DNA from: Phenylobacterium haematophilum
Lineage (GTDB): Bacteria > Pseudomonadota > Alphaproteobacteria > Caulobacterales > Caulobacteraceae
DNA: 64,000 nucleotides
Direction: 5' to 3'
Assembly: GCF_014196295.1 (NCBI RefSeq)
Contig: NZ_JACIDK010000002.1
Coordinates: forward strand, 911,768 to 975,767
Part shown: positions 1-8,604 of the stretch, piece after piece
How positions within the stretch are numbered: the stretch's first letter is position 1
Layout: the number at the start of each line of letters is the position of its first letter
Position numbers and translations under genes: made by a program
Notes under the pieces: model-generated
What the model was told of the DNA's origin: nothing
Database searches by the model: none
What the model saw: only the letters and a program-made list of their open reading frames with translations

Positions 1-909
1 ACCGGCGACAACCCGATCTTCGGGGAACTGGAGGCGCGGCTGGCGGCGCTGAAGGGCGCAGAGGCGGCCTGCGTGTTCGGCTCGGGCTACCTGGCGAATT
101 CCGGGATCATTCCGACCTTCGTCGGCGAGGGCGACCTGATCCTGATCGACGAACTGGCGCACGCCTGCATCTGGTCTGGATCGCAGCTTTCGAAGGCGCG
201 GATCGTGCCGTTCGCCCACAACGACGTCGCCGACCTCGCCGCCAAGCTGGCCGCCTATCGCGGCGAGGCCGGGCGGGCGCTGATCGCCACCGACGGCGTG
301 TTCTCGATGGACGGCGACGTGGCGCCGCTCGACCAGATCAGCGCCGTGGCTCAGGCTCACGACGCCTGGCTGCTGGTCGACGACGCGCACGGGCTGGGCG
401 TGGTGGGCGAGGGCCGCGGGACGGCGGCGACGTTCCCCACCGCCAAGGTCGACCTGGCGATGGGCACCTTCTCCAAGGCGCTGGGCGGCTATGGCGCCTA
501 TGTCTGCGCGAGCGCGCCGGTGATCGACTTCATCAAGACCCGTACGCGCACGGTGGTCTACACGACGGGCCTGCCGCCGGCGAACGCCGCCGCGGCGCTG
601 GCCGCGTTGGACGTGATCGCCGCCGAGCCCGAGCGGGTCGCCGCGGTGCTGAGCAAGGCGCGGCGTTTCACGCGGGCGCTGAACCTGCCGCAGGCGGCCA
701 GCGCGGTCGTGCCGATCGTGCTGGGCGAGGCCGGCCGCACCCTGGCGGCGGCCCAGGCGCTGGAGGCGCAGGGCTTCCTGGTGGTGGCGATCCGGCCGCC
801 GACCGTGCCGGCCGGCACCGCGCGGTTGCGGGTGGCGTTCACGGCCGGTCATCCTGACGAAGAGATCGACCGGCTGGCGGCGGCGATCGCACCGCTGATG
901 GGGGCCTGA
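1..909 (+). CDS. bioF: 8-amino-7-oxononanoate synthase, 5' truncated
   Basis: PLP-dependent enzyme of biotin synthesis that joins pimeloyl-ACP (or CoA) and alanine into 8-amino-7-oxononanoate. The frame is open from base 1, so the gene starts outside the window; 302 residues are visible and about 80 N-terminal residues are missing. Visible family motifs are the DDAHGLGVVGEGRG stretch, with the aspartate that contacts the PLP ring, and TFSKALGGYG, with the Schiff-base lysine. The stop codon overlaps the start of bioD (ATGA), so the two are probably translationally coupled in a bio operon. An alpha-oxoamine synthase of another pathway is unlikely given the bioD neighbour. Confidence 0.93.
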   Translation, partial: TGDNPIFGELEARLAALKGAEAACVFGSGYLANSGIIPTFVGEGDLILIDELAHACIWSGSQLSKARIVPFAHNDVADLAAKLAAYRGEAGRALIATDGVFSMDGDVAPLDQISAVAQAHDAWLLVDDAHGLGVVGEGRGTAATFPTAKVDLAMGTFSKALGGYGAYVCASAPVIDFIKTRTRTVVYTTGLPPANAAAALAALDVIAAEPERVAAVLSKARRFTRALNLPQAASAVVPIVLGEAGRTLAAAQALEAQGFLVVAIRPPTVPAGTARLRVAFTAGHPDEEIDRLAAAIAPLMGA

Positions 910-1568
910 TGCGCCAGCTGTTCGTCACCGGCGCGCACACCGACGTCGGCAAGACCTACGTCGCCTGCGCCATGCTTCGCGCGGCCCGGGCCAAGGGCCT
1001 GAGCGTCGCGGCGCTCAAGCCGGCGGTGAGCGGCATCGATCCCGCGGACTGGACCGACAGCGATCCAGGCCGGCTGCTCGCGGCGATGGATCGCCTGCTG
1101 ACGCTGGCCGAACTGGACGCCATCGCGCCGCTGCGCTTCGCCGCGCCGCTGTCGCCGCCGATGGCCGCACGGCTGGAGGGCGTCGACCTGCGGATCTCGG
1201 CGCTGACCGAGTTCTGCCGCGCCGGGCTAGCGGCCAGCGCCGCCGACCTGATGCTGGTCGAGGGCGCCGGCGGGGTGATGTCGCCAATGGCCGAAGACGG
1301 CACGGGACTGGACCTGATGCTGGCGCTGGGACTTCCGAGCGTGGTGGTCGGAGGGTCCTATCTGGGTTCGATCAGCCATACCCTGACGGCGATCGAGACC
1401 CTGCGCTCGCGGGGCTTGCCGATCGCGGCGGTGGTGATCAGCCAGAGCGGCGAACCGGACGCGCCGGACTTCGCCCAGACGGTCGCGAGCGTCGCGGCCT
1501 TCGCCGGCGAGGTGAGGATCGTGGCGGCTGCGCGCGGTGACGAGGCCTGGGCGAGCGCGCTGGTCTAG
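909..1568 (+). CDS. bioD: ATP-dependent dethiobiotin synthetase
   Basis: Catalyses ureido-ring closure of 7,8-diaminopelargonic acid with CO2 and ATP to give dethiobiotin. The N-terminus carries the P-loop variant GAHTDVGKT typical of BioD, and VEGAGGVMSP is the conserved EGAGG segment. At 219 aa the length is normal. The ATG overlaps the bioF stop. Its own stop overlaps the stop of the convergent nhaA gene by four bases, so there is no room for a separate terminator. Confidence 0.93.
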   Translation: MRQLFVTGAHTDVGKTYVACAMLRAARAKGLSVAALKPAVSGIDPADWTDSDPGRLLAAMDRLLTLAELDAIAPLRFAAPLSPPMAARLEGVDLRISALTEFCRAGLAASAADLMLVEGAGGVMSPMAEDGTGLDLMLALGLPSVVVGGSYLGSISHTLTAIETLRSRGLPIAAVVISQSGEPDAPDFAQTVASVAAFAGEVRIVAAARGDEAWASALV

Positions 1569-2767
1569 CCCTCGGCTTCGGCCCGCTGGCGTTGGGCGTA
1601 GGCGAGCACGGCCATGCCGACCAGGGCCGAGAGGATCGAGCCGGCGATGACGCCCATCCGTACCTCGGTCTGGGCCAGGGTGTCGTTGGGATCGAAGGCG
1701 AGGCCGCCGATGAACAGGCTCATGGTGAATCCGACGCCGCAGAGCAGCGAGACGCCATAGAGCTCCAGCCACTTGGCCCCAGTGGGGCGGCGGGCGAGCT
1801 TGAGCCCGATCACCGCGGCCGAGAACCCGAATACGCCAATCTGCTTGCCGACGAACAGCCCCATGGCGATGCCGAGCGGCACTGGATTGGCCAGGGTGGC
1901 GAGCGACAGCCCCTGGAACGAGAAGCCGGCCGCGGCGAAGGCGAACAGCGGCAGGATCAGGTAGGCGACATAGGGGTGCAGGCTCTCCATGAAGTGCTTG
2001 AGCGGCCCCTCGTGCCCCGGCTTGCGCGGGTCGATCGGCACGGTCATGGCCGCGGCGACGCCGGCCAGCGAGGTGTTGACGCCGCTCTTCAGGCAGAAAG
2101 CCCAGGCGAGCGCGAAGCAGGCCGCATAGAACAGGTAAGGAGCGCTCTTCCACTTCGACATCAGCGCCATCAGGGCGATCGACGCGGCCGCCCCGCCGAG
2201 GGCGTACATGTTGACGTCGGAGGTGAAGAGGATGGCGATCAGCGCCACGGCGCCGAGGTCGTCGGCGATGGCGAGAGTCAGCAGGAAGATCCGCAGGGAG
2301 GACGGCAGCCGCGGCCCTGCGACGGCCAGAGCTGCGAGCGCGAAGGCGATGTCGGTGGCGGTGGGGGCCGGCCAGCCCTGGGGCGCGCCGCCCTGGCCGA
2401 GGTTGAGCAGCAGATAGACCCCCGCCGGGGCGATCATGCCGCCTAGCGCGGCGAGGACCGGCAGGGCGAGGCGCCGCGGATTGGACAGCTCGCCGCGCAG
2501 GATCTCGTGTTTGATCTCCAGCCCGACGACGAAGAAGAAGATCGCCATCAAGCCGTCCTTGATCCACCGATAGGCCGGCTTGGCCTCGTAGAAGGCCCCG
2601 ATCTGGATCGTGATCTCGTGCTTGATGAACGCGAAGTAGTGATCGGCCCAGGGCGAGTTCGCCAGAGCGACCGCCAGCAGCGCCGCGGTGGCGAGGATCA
2701 CCCCCGAGGCGGTTTCGGTCTTCAGGAAGTCCAGGGTCAGTCGTCGCGCCATGGCACCGGTTACCAT
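1565..2767 (-). CDS. nhaA: Na+/H+ antiporter NhaA
   Basis: Inner-membrane antiporter that exports Na+ in exchange for protons for pH and sodium homeostasis. The 400-aa protein has about eleven hydrophobic segments. Family signatures are PTATDIAFAL and the IADDLGA segment, whose paired aspartates form the ion site. A second ATG five codons downstream (2752) gives the more typical N-terminus beginning MARRLTLDFL. Neither start has a clear Shine-Dalgarno, so the exact start is open. It is divergent from selO. Confidence 0.93.
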   Translation of the reverse strand: MVTGAMARRLTLDFLKTETASGVILATAALLAVALANSPWADHYFAFIKHEITIQIGAFYEAKPAYRWIKDGLMAIFFFVVGLEIKHEILRGELSNPRRLALPVLAALGGMIAPAGVYLLLNLGQGGAPQGWPAPTATDIAFALAALAVAGPRLPSSLRIFLLTLAIADDLGAVALIAILFTSDVNMYALGGAAASIALMALMSKWKSAPYLFYAACFALAWAFCLKSGVNTSLAGVAAAMTVPIDPRKPGHEGPLKHFMESLHPYVAYLILPLFAFAAAGFSFQGLSLATLANPVPLGIAMGLFVGKQIGVFGFSAAVIGLKLARRPTGAKWLELYGVSLLCGVGFTMSLFIGGLAFDPNDTLAQTEVRMGVIAGSILSALVGMAVLAYAQRQRAEAEG

Positions 2768-2828
2768 GCGGGCGTTAGGTGAAATACTTCAATCGGTCGT
2801 TGCTGGCGCCGATGTGATCGCGCATCTG

Positions 2829-4250
2829 ATGTGCATGCCCGTCTCGCCCGCCTATCGCCCCGACCCGCATGTCCAGGACCTCGGCCCGGTGTTCTTCGAT
2901 CCGGTGTCGGCGGCCGATTTCCCGATGACTTTCCTGCGCTTCCGCAATGACCGGGCGGCGGCGAGCGTGGGCCTGGACACCCTGACCGACGACGAGTGGA
3001 CCGCGCACTTCGGCCGCTTCGAGCCCCTGCCGGGCCAGCCGCCGCAGCCGCTGGCCATGCGCTACCACGGCCACCAGTTCCGCGCTTACAACCCCGACCT
3101 CGGCGACGGCCGCGGCTTCACCTTCGCCCAGCTGCGCGAGGCCGGAACCGGTCGCCTGCTGGAGCTGGGAACAAAGGGCTCGGGCCAGACGCCGTGGTCG
3201 CGGGCCGGAGACGGGCGGCTGACGCTGAAGGGCGGGGTGCGCGAGGTGCTGGCCACGGCGATGCTGGAGGCGCTGGGCGTGCCGACCTCGCGCTCGTTTT
3301 CGCTGGTTGAGACCGGCGAGCAGCTGGTGCGAGGCGACGAGCCAAGCCCGACCCGCTCATCCGTGCTGGTGCGGCTGTCGCACAGCCATATCCGGTTCGG
3401 GACCTTTCAGCGCCAGGCCTACCTGCAGGACGCGCCGGCCATCACGCGGCTCGTCGACCACGTGGTCGAGCTCTACTATCCCGAGCTGGTCGGCGCGGCC
3501 GACAAGGGCGCGGGACTTCTGGAGGCGGTGGCGGCCCGCGCGGCGCGGTTGACGGCGCGGTGGATGGCGGCGGGGTTCGTGCACGGGGTGCTGAACACCG
3601 ACAACATGAACATCACTGGCGAGAGCTTCGACTACGGCCCCTACCGGTTCCTGCCGCACAACGACCCGAACTTCACGGCCGCTTATTTCGACACCGCCGG
3701 GCTCTACAGCTTCGGCCGCCAGCCGGAGGCCGTGTTCTGGAACCTGCAGCAGCTGGCCGGCTGCCTGGCGCAGGTCGCCGACCAGGATGCGCTGATCGCG
3801 GCGCTGAACGGCTTCGGCCCCGCCTATCGCCAGGAACTGGCCGGCGCCCTGCTGAACCGGCTGGGGCTGCAGCGCGACGAGGAGGCCAAGGAAGTCGCAT
3901 TCGCCAACGCGACGTTCCGCGCCATCGCCGAGGGCGGCGAGCGCCTGCGCTGGGAGCCGTTCTTCTTCGACTGGTTCTGCGGCGACGAGGGGCGGGCGCT
4001 GGCGGGGCTGCGCGGGGACATCTATGCGGGCGAGGCGTTCGCCGACTTCCGTGAGCAGATCAAAGGGTTCCAGCCGGAGCGGCCGGAACGGCTGGCCGAT
4101 TCCTACTTCGCTGCACCTGAGCCGCAGGAGTTGCTGATCGACGAGATCGAGGCGATCTGGTCCGAGATCGCCGATCGCGACGACTGGAGCGCGTTCCACG
4201 CCAAGCTGGCGGCGATAGAGGCGGCGCGGACCGCCTGGGCGCTGAGCTAG
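2829..4250 (+). CDS. selO: SelO-family protein adenylyltransferase (YdiU)
   Basis: Pseudokinase-fold enzyme that transfers AMP from ATP to Ser/Thr/Tyr residues of target proteins, linked to redox stress in E. coli. The 473-aa length fits the family. Visible motifs are ELGTKGSGQTPWSR (nucleotide loop), TLKGGVREVLATAMLEALG, and HGVLNTDNM followed by FDYGPY, which carry the catalytic Asn/Asp and metal-binding Asp. The reading frame is open further upstream into the nhaA promoter, but homology begins near MPVSPAYRPDPHV. ATG 2829 or 2835 is therefore preferred. Confidence 0.88.
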   Translation: MCMPVSPAYRPDPHVQDLGPVFFDPVSAADFPMTFLRFRNDRAAASVGLDTLTDDEWTAHFGRFEPLPGQPPQPLAMRYHGHQFRAYNPDLGDGRGFTFAQLREAGTGRLLELGTKGSGQTPWSRAGDGRLTLKGGVREVLATAMLEALGVPTSRSFSLVETGEQLVRGDEPSPTRSSVLVRLSHSHIRFGTFQRQAYLQDAPAITRLVDHVVELYYPELVGAADKGAGLLEAVAARAARLTARWMAAGFVHGVLNTDNMNITGESFDYGPYRFLPHNDPNFTAAYFDTAGLYSFGRQPEAVFWNLQQLAGCLAQVADQDALIAALNGFGPAYRQELAGALLNRLGLQRDEEAKEVAFANATFRAIAEGGERLRWEPFFFDWFCGDEGRALAGLRGDIYAGEAFADFREQIKGFQPERPERLADSYFAAPEPQELLIDEIEAIWSEIADRDDWSAFHAKLAAIEAARTAWALS

Positions 4251-4311
4251 GCGCTAGGAACCTTCGGCGAGGCGTCGGGTTGGCTTTTCCTCAGTATGAG
4301 GAGAGCCGATC

Positions 4312-4632
4312 ATGCCTCGCGGAGACAAGTCGAAGTACACCGACAAGCAGGAACGTAAGGCCGACCACATCGCCGAGGGCTACGAGGCCAAGGGCGTGTC
4401 AGAGAAGGAGGCCGAGCGCCGAGCCTGGGCGACGGTCAACAAGGACGACGGCGGCGGCAAGGCGCCGGGCGGCTCGGGCCGTGGCAAGGACACCGGCCAT
4501 CCGGCCGCGCACAAGGGCGGCCGAAAGGGCGGCGCGGCCTCGGCCAACAGGACGGCGGCGGAGCGCTCGGCCTCGGCCAAGAAGGCGGCGGCCACCCGCA
4601 AGCGCAACGCCGAGCACCACGCGGGTCATTGA
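4312..4632 (+). CDS. Small basic Gly/Lys/Ala-rich protein
   Basis: A 106-aa, strongly charged protein with no membrane segment or signal peptide. The N-terminal half (YTDKQERKADHIAEGYEAKG then EKEAERRAWATVNKDDGG) resembles short proteins often labelled plasmid stabilisation protein in alphaproteobacterial annotation, a label without known biochemical meaning. The tail is a low-complexity Lys/Ala/Gly stretch like a histone H1 tail, suggesting nucleic-acid binding. It lies alone between selO and a convergent exporter gene. Function unknown. Confidence 0.7.
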   Translation: MPRGDKSKYTDKQERKADHIAEGYEAKGVSEKEAERRAWATVNKDDGGGKAPGGSGRGKDTGHPAAHKGGRKGGAASANRTAAERSASAKKAAATRKRNAEHHAGH

Positions 4633-4650
4633 GATCTTCCAGGGTCGTCG

Positions 4651-4725
4651 TGGCCGGTCTTCAGGTCCCGGCCATTCCATAGACACGAGCGTATGGATCC
4701 CCGGCATGCTGGCGCGGCCGGGGAT
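4651..4725. terminator. Two palindromes between convergent genes
   Basis: Two perfect inverted repeats lie between the stops of the small basic protein and the exporter. One is TGGCCGG/CCGGCCA (4651-4657 and 4668-4674). The other is ATCCCCGGC/GCCGGGGAT (4697-4705 and 4717-4725). Neither has a T-run. They probably form bidirectional transcript 3' ends, or belong to the dispersed intergenic palindromes common in Caulobacterales. Confidence 0.5.
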
Positions 4726-4743
4726 GACGAACTGTGTTGAGGA

Positions 4744-5628
4744 TTAGGCGGCGGACTTCCTCGACGCCGCCTGCGAGAGCACCACGCCGAAGAGGGCGAT
4801 GGCCCCGCCCAGCGCCTGCAGCGGGCCGAGCGCCTCGGAAAATAGCAGCCAGCCGAGCAGGGCGGCGACCACCGGCTGGATCAGCACCACCACCGAGGCG
4901 GTGGCGGCCGGCAGGCGGCCCAGCGCCCAGGCGATCGAGCCCTGGCCGGCGACGTGCATGACGCCGAGCCCGATCACCGCGGCCCAGCCGCCGGCGGTCG
5001 CGGGGAATATGCGCTCGCCTAAGGCCACGGCGGCGACGAGCAGCAGCGGGGCGCTGGCGACGCTCGACCAGAACATGACGCGGGTTGCGCCGACGCTGCG
5101 GCGTGCGGCGCTGATGGCCAGGAAGTAGAGCGCGTACCAGAGGGCCGTGGTCAGGGCCAAGGCGTCGCCGAGCGGCGGATTGGAGCCGGGCGCGTGCGCG
5201 CCGCGGCCGACGGCCATCAACCAGGCGCCGGCGACGGCCAGGGCGACGGCGGCGACGAACAGCTTGGCCGGGCGCTGCTTCAGGAATATCCAGGCCGCGG
5301 CGGTGACAACCACGGGCGTCAGGTTGGTCAGCACCGTAGCGTTGGCGACCGAGGTGAAGTGGATGCTGTAGTGCCAGAAGCCGAGGTCGCAGGCGAAGGC
5401 GAGGCCCGCGAGCAGGGCGAAGCGGTTGGGCGACCCGACCCCGCGGTCCGCGCGAAGCGCCATCAGGCCCAGCAGCGGCATGGCGAAGGCCACGCGCCAG
5501 AAGCCGACGGCCGCCGGGCCCGCGTCCGCCAGCCGCACCAGGATCGGGGCCAGGCCGATGATCGCTGCGCCGGCGACCAGCACGGCCAGCGCCTGGCCGC
5601 GGTCGCGCGCAGCCGTCCCGTCAGTCAA
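4744..5628 (-). CDS. EamA/DMT-family exporter
   Basis: A 294-aa inner-membrane protein with about ten hydrophobic segments in two EamA repeats, typical of drug/metabolite transporters; the substrate cannot be predicted. An ATG-initiated frame extends to 5724 but runs backwards through gluQ. The TTG at 5628 overlaps the gluQ stop and gives the expected N-terminus LTDGTAARDRGQ. The gene is therefore probably translated by coupling from gluQ. The C-terminus KSAA is cytoplasmic. Confidence 0.8.
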   Translation of the reverse strand: MTDGTAARDRGQALAVLVAGAAIIGLAPILVRLADAGPAAVGFWRVAFAMPLLGLMALRADRGVGSPNRFALLAGLAFACDLGFWHYSIHFTSVANATVLTNLTPVVVTAAAWIFLKQRPAKLFVAAVALAVAGAWLMAVGRGAHAPGSNPPLGDALALTTALWYALYFLAISAARRSVGATRVMFWSSVASAPLLLVAAVALGERIFPATAGGWAAVIGLGVMHVAGQGSIAWALGRLPAATASVVVLIQPVVAALLGWLLFSEALGPLQALGGAIALFGVVLSQAASRKSAA

Positions 5629-6466
5629 AGCCCATCTCCGCACGCAGCTCGCCGGGGGTGACGCCGCGAGCCCGCAGGTCGCGCAGGGTCTCGGCGTGAT
5701 CGCGCTTGGCGAAGCGCTTTCCATCGGGACCCGTCAGCAGGCGGTGGTGGCGATAGATGGGCGCGGGCAGGTCGAGCAGGGTCTGCAGCAGCCGCTGGAC
5801 GTGCGCGGCCTCGAAGAGGTCCTGGCCGCGTATGACGTGGGTGACGCCCTGCAGCGCGTCGTCGACCACGACGGCCAGGTGATAGGCGACGCCGACGTCC
5901 TTGCGGGCCAGCACCACGTCGCCGCCCGACAGGGCCGGGTCGACCTTGATCCGGCCATGCTCGCCGCCCGGGCCTTGACCCTCCTCGGTGAAGGTCAGCG
6001 ACCGGCCCGCCAGGGCCTGCTCGGCGGCGTCCAGCGACAGGCGCCAGGCGAAGGGGGCGCCGGCCGCCAGGCGCTCGGCTTCCTCGGCGGCCGGTAGAGC
6101 CGCGCCGCGAAAGGTCTCGGCGCGGCCGTGCGGGGCGCTGGCGGCGGCCTGCGCCCGTTCCTTGCGGGTCTTGAAGCAGCGATAGGTCAGGTGGTCGGCG
6201 GTGAGCGCGGCCAGCGCGGCCTGATAGTCATCGAGGTGGTCGGACTGACGGCGGACCGGCGTCTCCCATTGGATCCCGAGCCAGGCGAGATCCTCGTAGA
6301 TCGCGTCCTCGAACTGCGGCCGGCTGCGGGTGACGTCGATGTCCTCGATTCGCAGGATGAAGCGACCGCCCGCGGCGCGCGCGGCCTCGTACGCGGTCAG
6401 GGCCGAGAACGCGTGCCCGCGGTGCAGGTAGCCGGTCGGAGACGGGGCGAAACGGGTGACGAACAC
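5621..6466 (-). CDS. gluQ: Glutamyl-Q tRNA(Asp) synthetase
   Basis: Truncated glutamyl-tRNA synthetase paralogue that attaches glutamate to the queuosine base of tRNA-Asp. The class I HIGH-type motif is in FAPSPTGYLHRGHA, and the KRDHAETL region near the C-terminus is the KMSKS-like site. It lacks an anticodon-binding domain, as GluQ does. The GTG start at 6466 places FVTRFAPSP at the N-terminus (281 aa). An upstream ATG frame at 6616 only adds sequence overlapping the tetR gene, so it was rejected. It lies in an operon with tetR upstream and the exporter downstream. Confidence 0.88.
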   Translation of the reverse strand: MFVTRFAPSPTGYLHRGHAFSALTAYEAARAAGGRFILRIEDIDVTRSRPQFEDAIYEDLAWLGIQWETPVRRQSDHLDDYQAALAALTADHLTYRCFKTRKERAQAAASAPHGRAETFRGAALPAAEEAERLAAGAPFAWRLSLDAAEQALAGRSLTFTEEGQGPGGEHGRIKVDPALSGGDVVLARKDVGVAYHLAVVVDDALQGVTHVIRGQDLFEAAHVQRLLQTLLDLPAPIYRHHRLLTGPDGKRFAKRDHAETLRDLRARGVTPGELRAEMGFD

Positions 6467-6477
6467 CCGGTCAGCTT

Positions 6478-7107
6478 TTAGCCGTGGTGGGCCTTGCCGA
6501 AAATGCCCATGTGCTCGAACACGCCGCGCAGGAAGGCGTCGTCGCCGCCCAGCGCGTCCTTCAGATGGTCGAACTGCTTGAAGGCGAACATCTCGGCCAG
6601 ACCGTGAGCCGCGCACCAGGCTGCTGTGGTCGCCAATTCCAGCTCCTGTTCGTCCATCGGGCCGGCGCCGGCTTCGACCAGGGTGTCGCGCACCTGGCAG
6701 TACGCACTGTCGTTCTCGGCGTGGACGTGCTCGGGCAGGCTCTCCTTGTCGCGCGAGCAGTCGTACATCACGCGATAGAGGGCGGGGTTGTCGCGGGCGA
6801 AACGAACATAGGCGACGCCGAGCGCGGTGAGCTTGTCGCGCACCGAGTCATGGCTGGCGCGGGCCTCCGTCATCAGCGCGTTGAGCAGGTCCCAGCCTTC
6901 ATGGGCGACGGCGTCGAGCAGTTCGCCCTTGTCCTTGAAGTGGTGGTAGGGGGCGGCGGGGCTGACCCCGGCTTCGCGCGCCACGGCGCGCAGCGAAAGC
7001 GCCGTCGGGCCCTCGGTCTCCAGCAGCCGCTGGGCCGCGTCGATCAACGCGCGGCGCAGATCGCCGTGGTGATAGGGGCGATTGTCGGCGGCTGCAGCTT
7101 CTCTCAT
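6478..7107 (-). CDS. TetR-family transcriptional regulator
   Basis: A 209-aa repressor-type protein. The N-terminal helix-turn-helix is TALSLRAVAREAGVSPAAPY, followed by HHFKDKGELLDAVA, the usual TetR hinge. The C-terminal domain, with repeated His and acidic residues, resembles the WHG/TetR_C_33 type. ATG 7107 is preferred to 7149 because the extra 14 residues do not look like family sequence. The gene is followed without a gap by gluQ. Direct repeats just upstream may be its operator. Confidence 0.85.
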   Translation of the reverse strand: MREAAAADNRPYHHGDLRRALIDAAQRLLETEGPTALSLRAVAREAGVSPAAPYHHFKDKGELLDAVAHEGWDLLNALMTEARASHDSVRDKLTALGVAYVRFARDNPALYRVMYDCSRDKESLPEHVHAENDSAYCQVRDTLVEAGAGPMDEQELELATTAAWCAAHGLAEMFAFKQFDHLKDALGGDDAFLRGVFEHMGIFGKAHHG

Positions 7108-7132
7108 GGCGGTCACTCTAAAACTGAATCTA

Positions 7133-7167
7133 GACGCCGTAAAGATCATCTTGACGCCGTTCAGATC
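7133..7167. promoter_or_regulatory. Two 20-bp-spaced direct repeats upstream of tetR
   Basis: GACGCCGTAAAGATC (7133-7147) is repeated as GACGCCGTTCAGATC (7153-7167) with a period of exactly 20 bp, about two helical turns. The pair lies between the TetR start and the small-protein gene at 7241. Placement and spacing suggest binding of two regulator dimers on one face. Binding by the adjacent TetR is inference. Confidence 0.45.
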
Positions 7168-7240
7168 GCCGTTATCTTAGCGGTGTTCAAATTGCTAGAC
7201 CCTCGCTCCCCCGAGGGTTCCAACTTGGAAGGTGTGTGTC

Positions 7241-7354
7241 ATGTCTCTCGCTCGTTTCAACCGCTTCGAACGTCTCTTCGACCGCATCGTGCCGGTCGTG
7301 CTGGTCGCCCTGAGCGTCAGCCTCGCGGGCGCCACGCTCGCCGTCGGCGCGTAA
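7241..7354 (+). CDS. 37-aa single-span microprotein (paralogue 1)
   Basis: Short frame beginning MSLARFNRFERLFDRIVP and ending in a hydrophobic segment with VSLAGATLAVGA, then TAA. A purine-rich GGAAGG lies upstream at about 7228. A strong Rho-independent terminator follows 28 bases after the stop, as for a monocistronic transcript. It aligns with the 35-aa product at 7631: both end SLxLAGAT followed by VGA, and both have an amphipathic (R/E)xFD N-terminal part. Function is unknown; a small inner-membrane peptide is likely. Confidence 0.6.
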   Translation: MSLARFNRFERLFDRIVPVVLVALSVSLAGATLAVGA

Positions 7355-7382
7355 CAGCCGAACGTTCCAGTCAGCGTCTGAA

Positions 7383-7407
7383 GGGGGCCGGTTCCGGCCC
7401 CCTTTTT
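7383..7407 (+). terminator. Rho-independent terminator
   Basis: Perfect 9-bp stem GGGGGCCGG/CCGGCCCCC with a two-base loop, followed by TTTTT. It ends the transcript of the 37-aa microprotein. Confidence 0.85.
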
Positions 7408-7545
7408 GTTGCGCCAACACCGGAGCGCCGGTCCCGGACTGGCGTCGGCGGCCGCCGACGCGATGGGCTGAACGGGGCCTGGAGGCGTCCCAGGCGGTTC
7501 CATGCATTTCTGAATAGCTTACATTGTAAAATGTATCTGTACATC

Positions 7546-7569
7546 GTTTAGATCTAGGCCTATCTAAAC
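7546..7569. promoter_or_regulatory. Inverted repeat upstream of second microprotein
   Basis: GTTTAGAT (7546-7553) and ATCTAAAC (7562-7569) are perfect arms around an 8-bp spacer in an AT-rich patch about 60 bp before the second microprotein start. This is the size and symmetry of a dimeric repressor site. The binding protein is unknown; the nearby TetR is a candidate. Confidence 0.45.
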
Positions 7570-7630
7570 ATCGTCCAGATGGACCTGGGAGCGGCGCCGC
7601 CGCACCGGAAAAGCCAAGGGAGCAAAGACC

Positions 7631-7738
7631 ATGACCATCCTCAGCCAACTCGGCCGCATCTTCGACGCCAGCGTCAGCGTCGTTTTCATCGCCCTCAGCC
7701 TTGGCCTGGCCGGCGCCACCGCCGTCGTCGGCGCCTGA
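7631..7738 (+). CDS. 35-aa single-span microprotein (paralogue 2)
   Basis: Short frame MTILSQLGRIFDASVSVVF followed by a hydrophobic stretch with LGLAGATAVVGA, then TGA. GGGAGCAAAGACC precedes the ATG and gives a plausible ribosome site. It is paralogous to the 37-aa product at 7241, sharing the (R/I)FD...LAGAT...VGA layout. Conservation of two copies 390 bp apart argues that both are translated. Function unknown. Confidence 0.6.
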   Translation: MTILSQLGRIFDASVSVVFIALSLGLAGATAVVGA

Positions 7739-7957
7739 TGCTTGGGCAGCGCGCCCCGTCCGTCTGGACCTGCGCATCCGGACGGGGCCGCCGAGCTTCA
7801 TTTCATGGAGCTGTCTCAAAAACCGGCATATAATTCCCTGGCTACGGGAATTCCCCCAGTGGGCGATTCGCCGAGCGTTCGGATCGCGAAAGGGGGCCTG
7901 TCTTCAGTCTCTACGCGTACGACATAGGGGGGACCGCCCCCGCCCGGAGGGCCGACC
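7739..7957. other. Intergenic, no gene seen
   Basis: Upstream of the HNH gene. It holds one perfect inverted repeat, AATTCCC/GGGAATT (7832-7838 and 7846-7852), and a C/G-rich leader. No convincing coding frame was found. Confidence 0.5.
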
Positions 7958-8518
7958 ATGCAGGTGCTTAACCACCCGCCGTCCGGCTGGCCCTGCCTCG
8001 TGCTGAACGCCGACTTCCGTCCGCTCAGCTACTACCCGCTGTCCCTCTGGCCGTGGCAGGAGGTGATCAAGGCGGTGTTCCTCGATCGCGTCGACGTCGT
8101 CTCGACCTACGACCAGGAAGTCCACTCTCCATCCTTCGCGATGAAGCTGCCCAGCGTGGTGTCGCTAAAGCACTACGTGCCGCAGGACCGACCGCCGGCC
8201 TTCACCCGCTTCAACCTGTTCCTGCGCGACGCCTTCAGCTGTCAGTACTGCACGGCCGGCGAGGACCTGACCTTCGACCATGTGGTTCCGCGCTCGCGCG
8301 GCGGGCGCACGACCTGGGAAAACATCGTCACGGCCTGCGCGCGCTGCAACCTGATGAAGGGTGGGCGCACCCCGCACGAGGCGCACATGCACCCGTTCCA
8401 CACGCCGCGCCGCCCGACGGCGTTCGAACTGCAGGAACGCGGCAGGAGGTTCCCGCCGCACCACCTACACAAGAGCTGGCTCGACTACCTCTACTGGGAC
8501 ATCGAGCTGGAGGCTTAG
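7958..8518 (+). CDS. HNH endonuclease family protein
   Basis: A 186-aa protein with a zinc-stabilised HNH fold: CQYC, then DLTFDHVVPRSRGG (catalytic His), the Asn in WENIV, and CARC. This is the compact HNH form widespread in bacterial chromosomes with unknown substrate. The N-terminal VLNADFRPLSYYPLSLWPW segment is typical of this subfamily. No methyltransferase lies nearby, so a restriction role is not supported. Confidence 0.88.
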   Translation: MQVLNHPPSGWPCLVLNADFRPLSYYPLSLWPWQEVIKAVFLDRVDVVSTYDQEVHSPSFAMKLPSVVSLKHYVPQDRPPAFTRFNLFLRDAFSCQYCTAGEDLTFDHVVPRSRGGRTTWENIVTACARCNLMKGGRTPHEAHMHPFHTPRRPTAFELQERGRRFPPHHLHKSWLDYLYWDIELEA

Positions 8519-8604
8519 ATCAGGATCGAGCTCGACGACGTCGCCGCTCGGCGTCCTGCATCGCGCCTTCGAGACCGCCGGCTTCGATGTTGTCGCGCTC
8601 GACC

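Noticed and set aside
1227-2567. A 446-aa minus-strand frame
   Set aside because: It overlaps bioD and nhaA and has no family signal; it is an alternative frame of nhaA.
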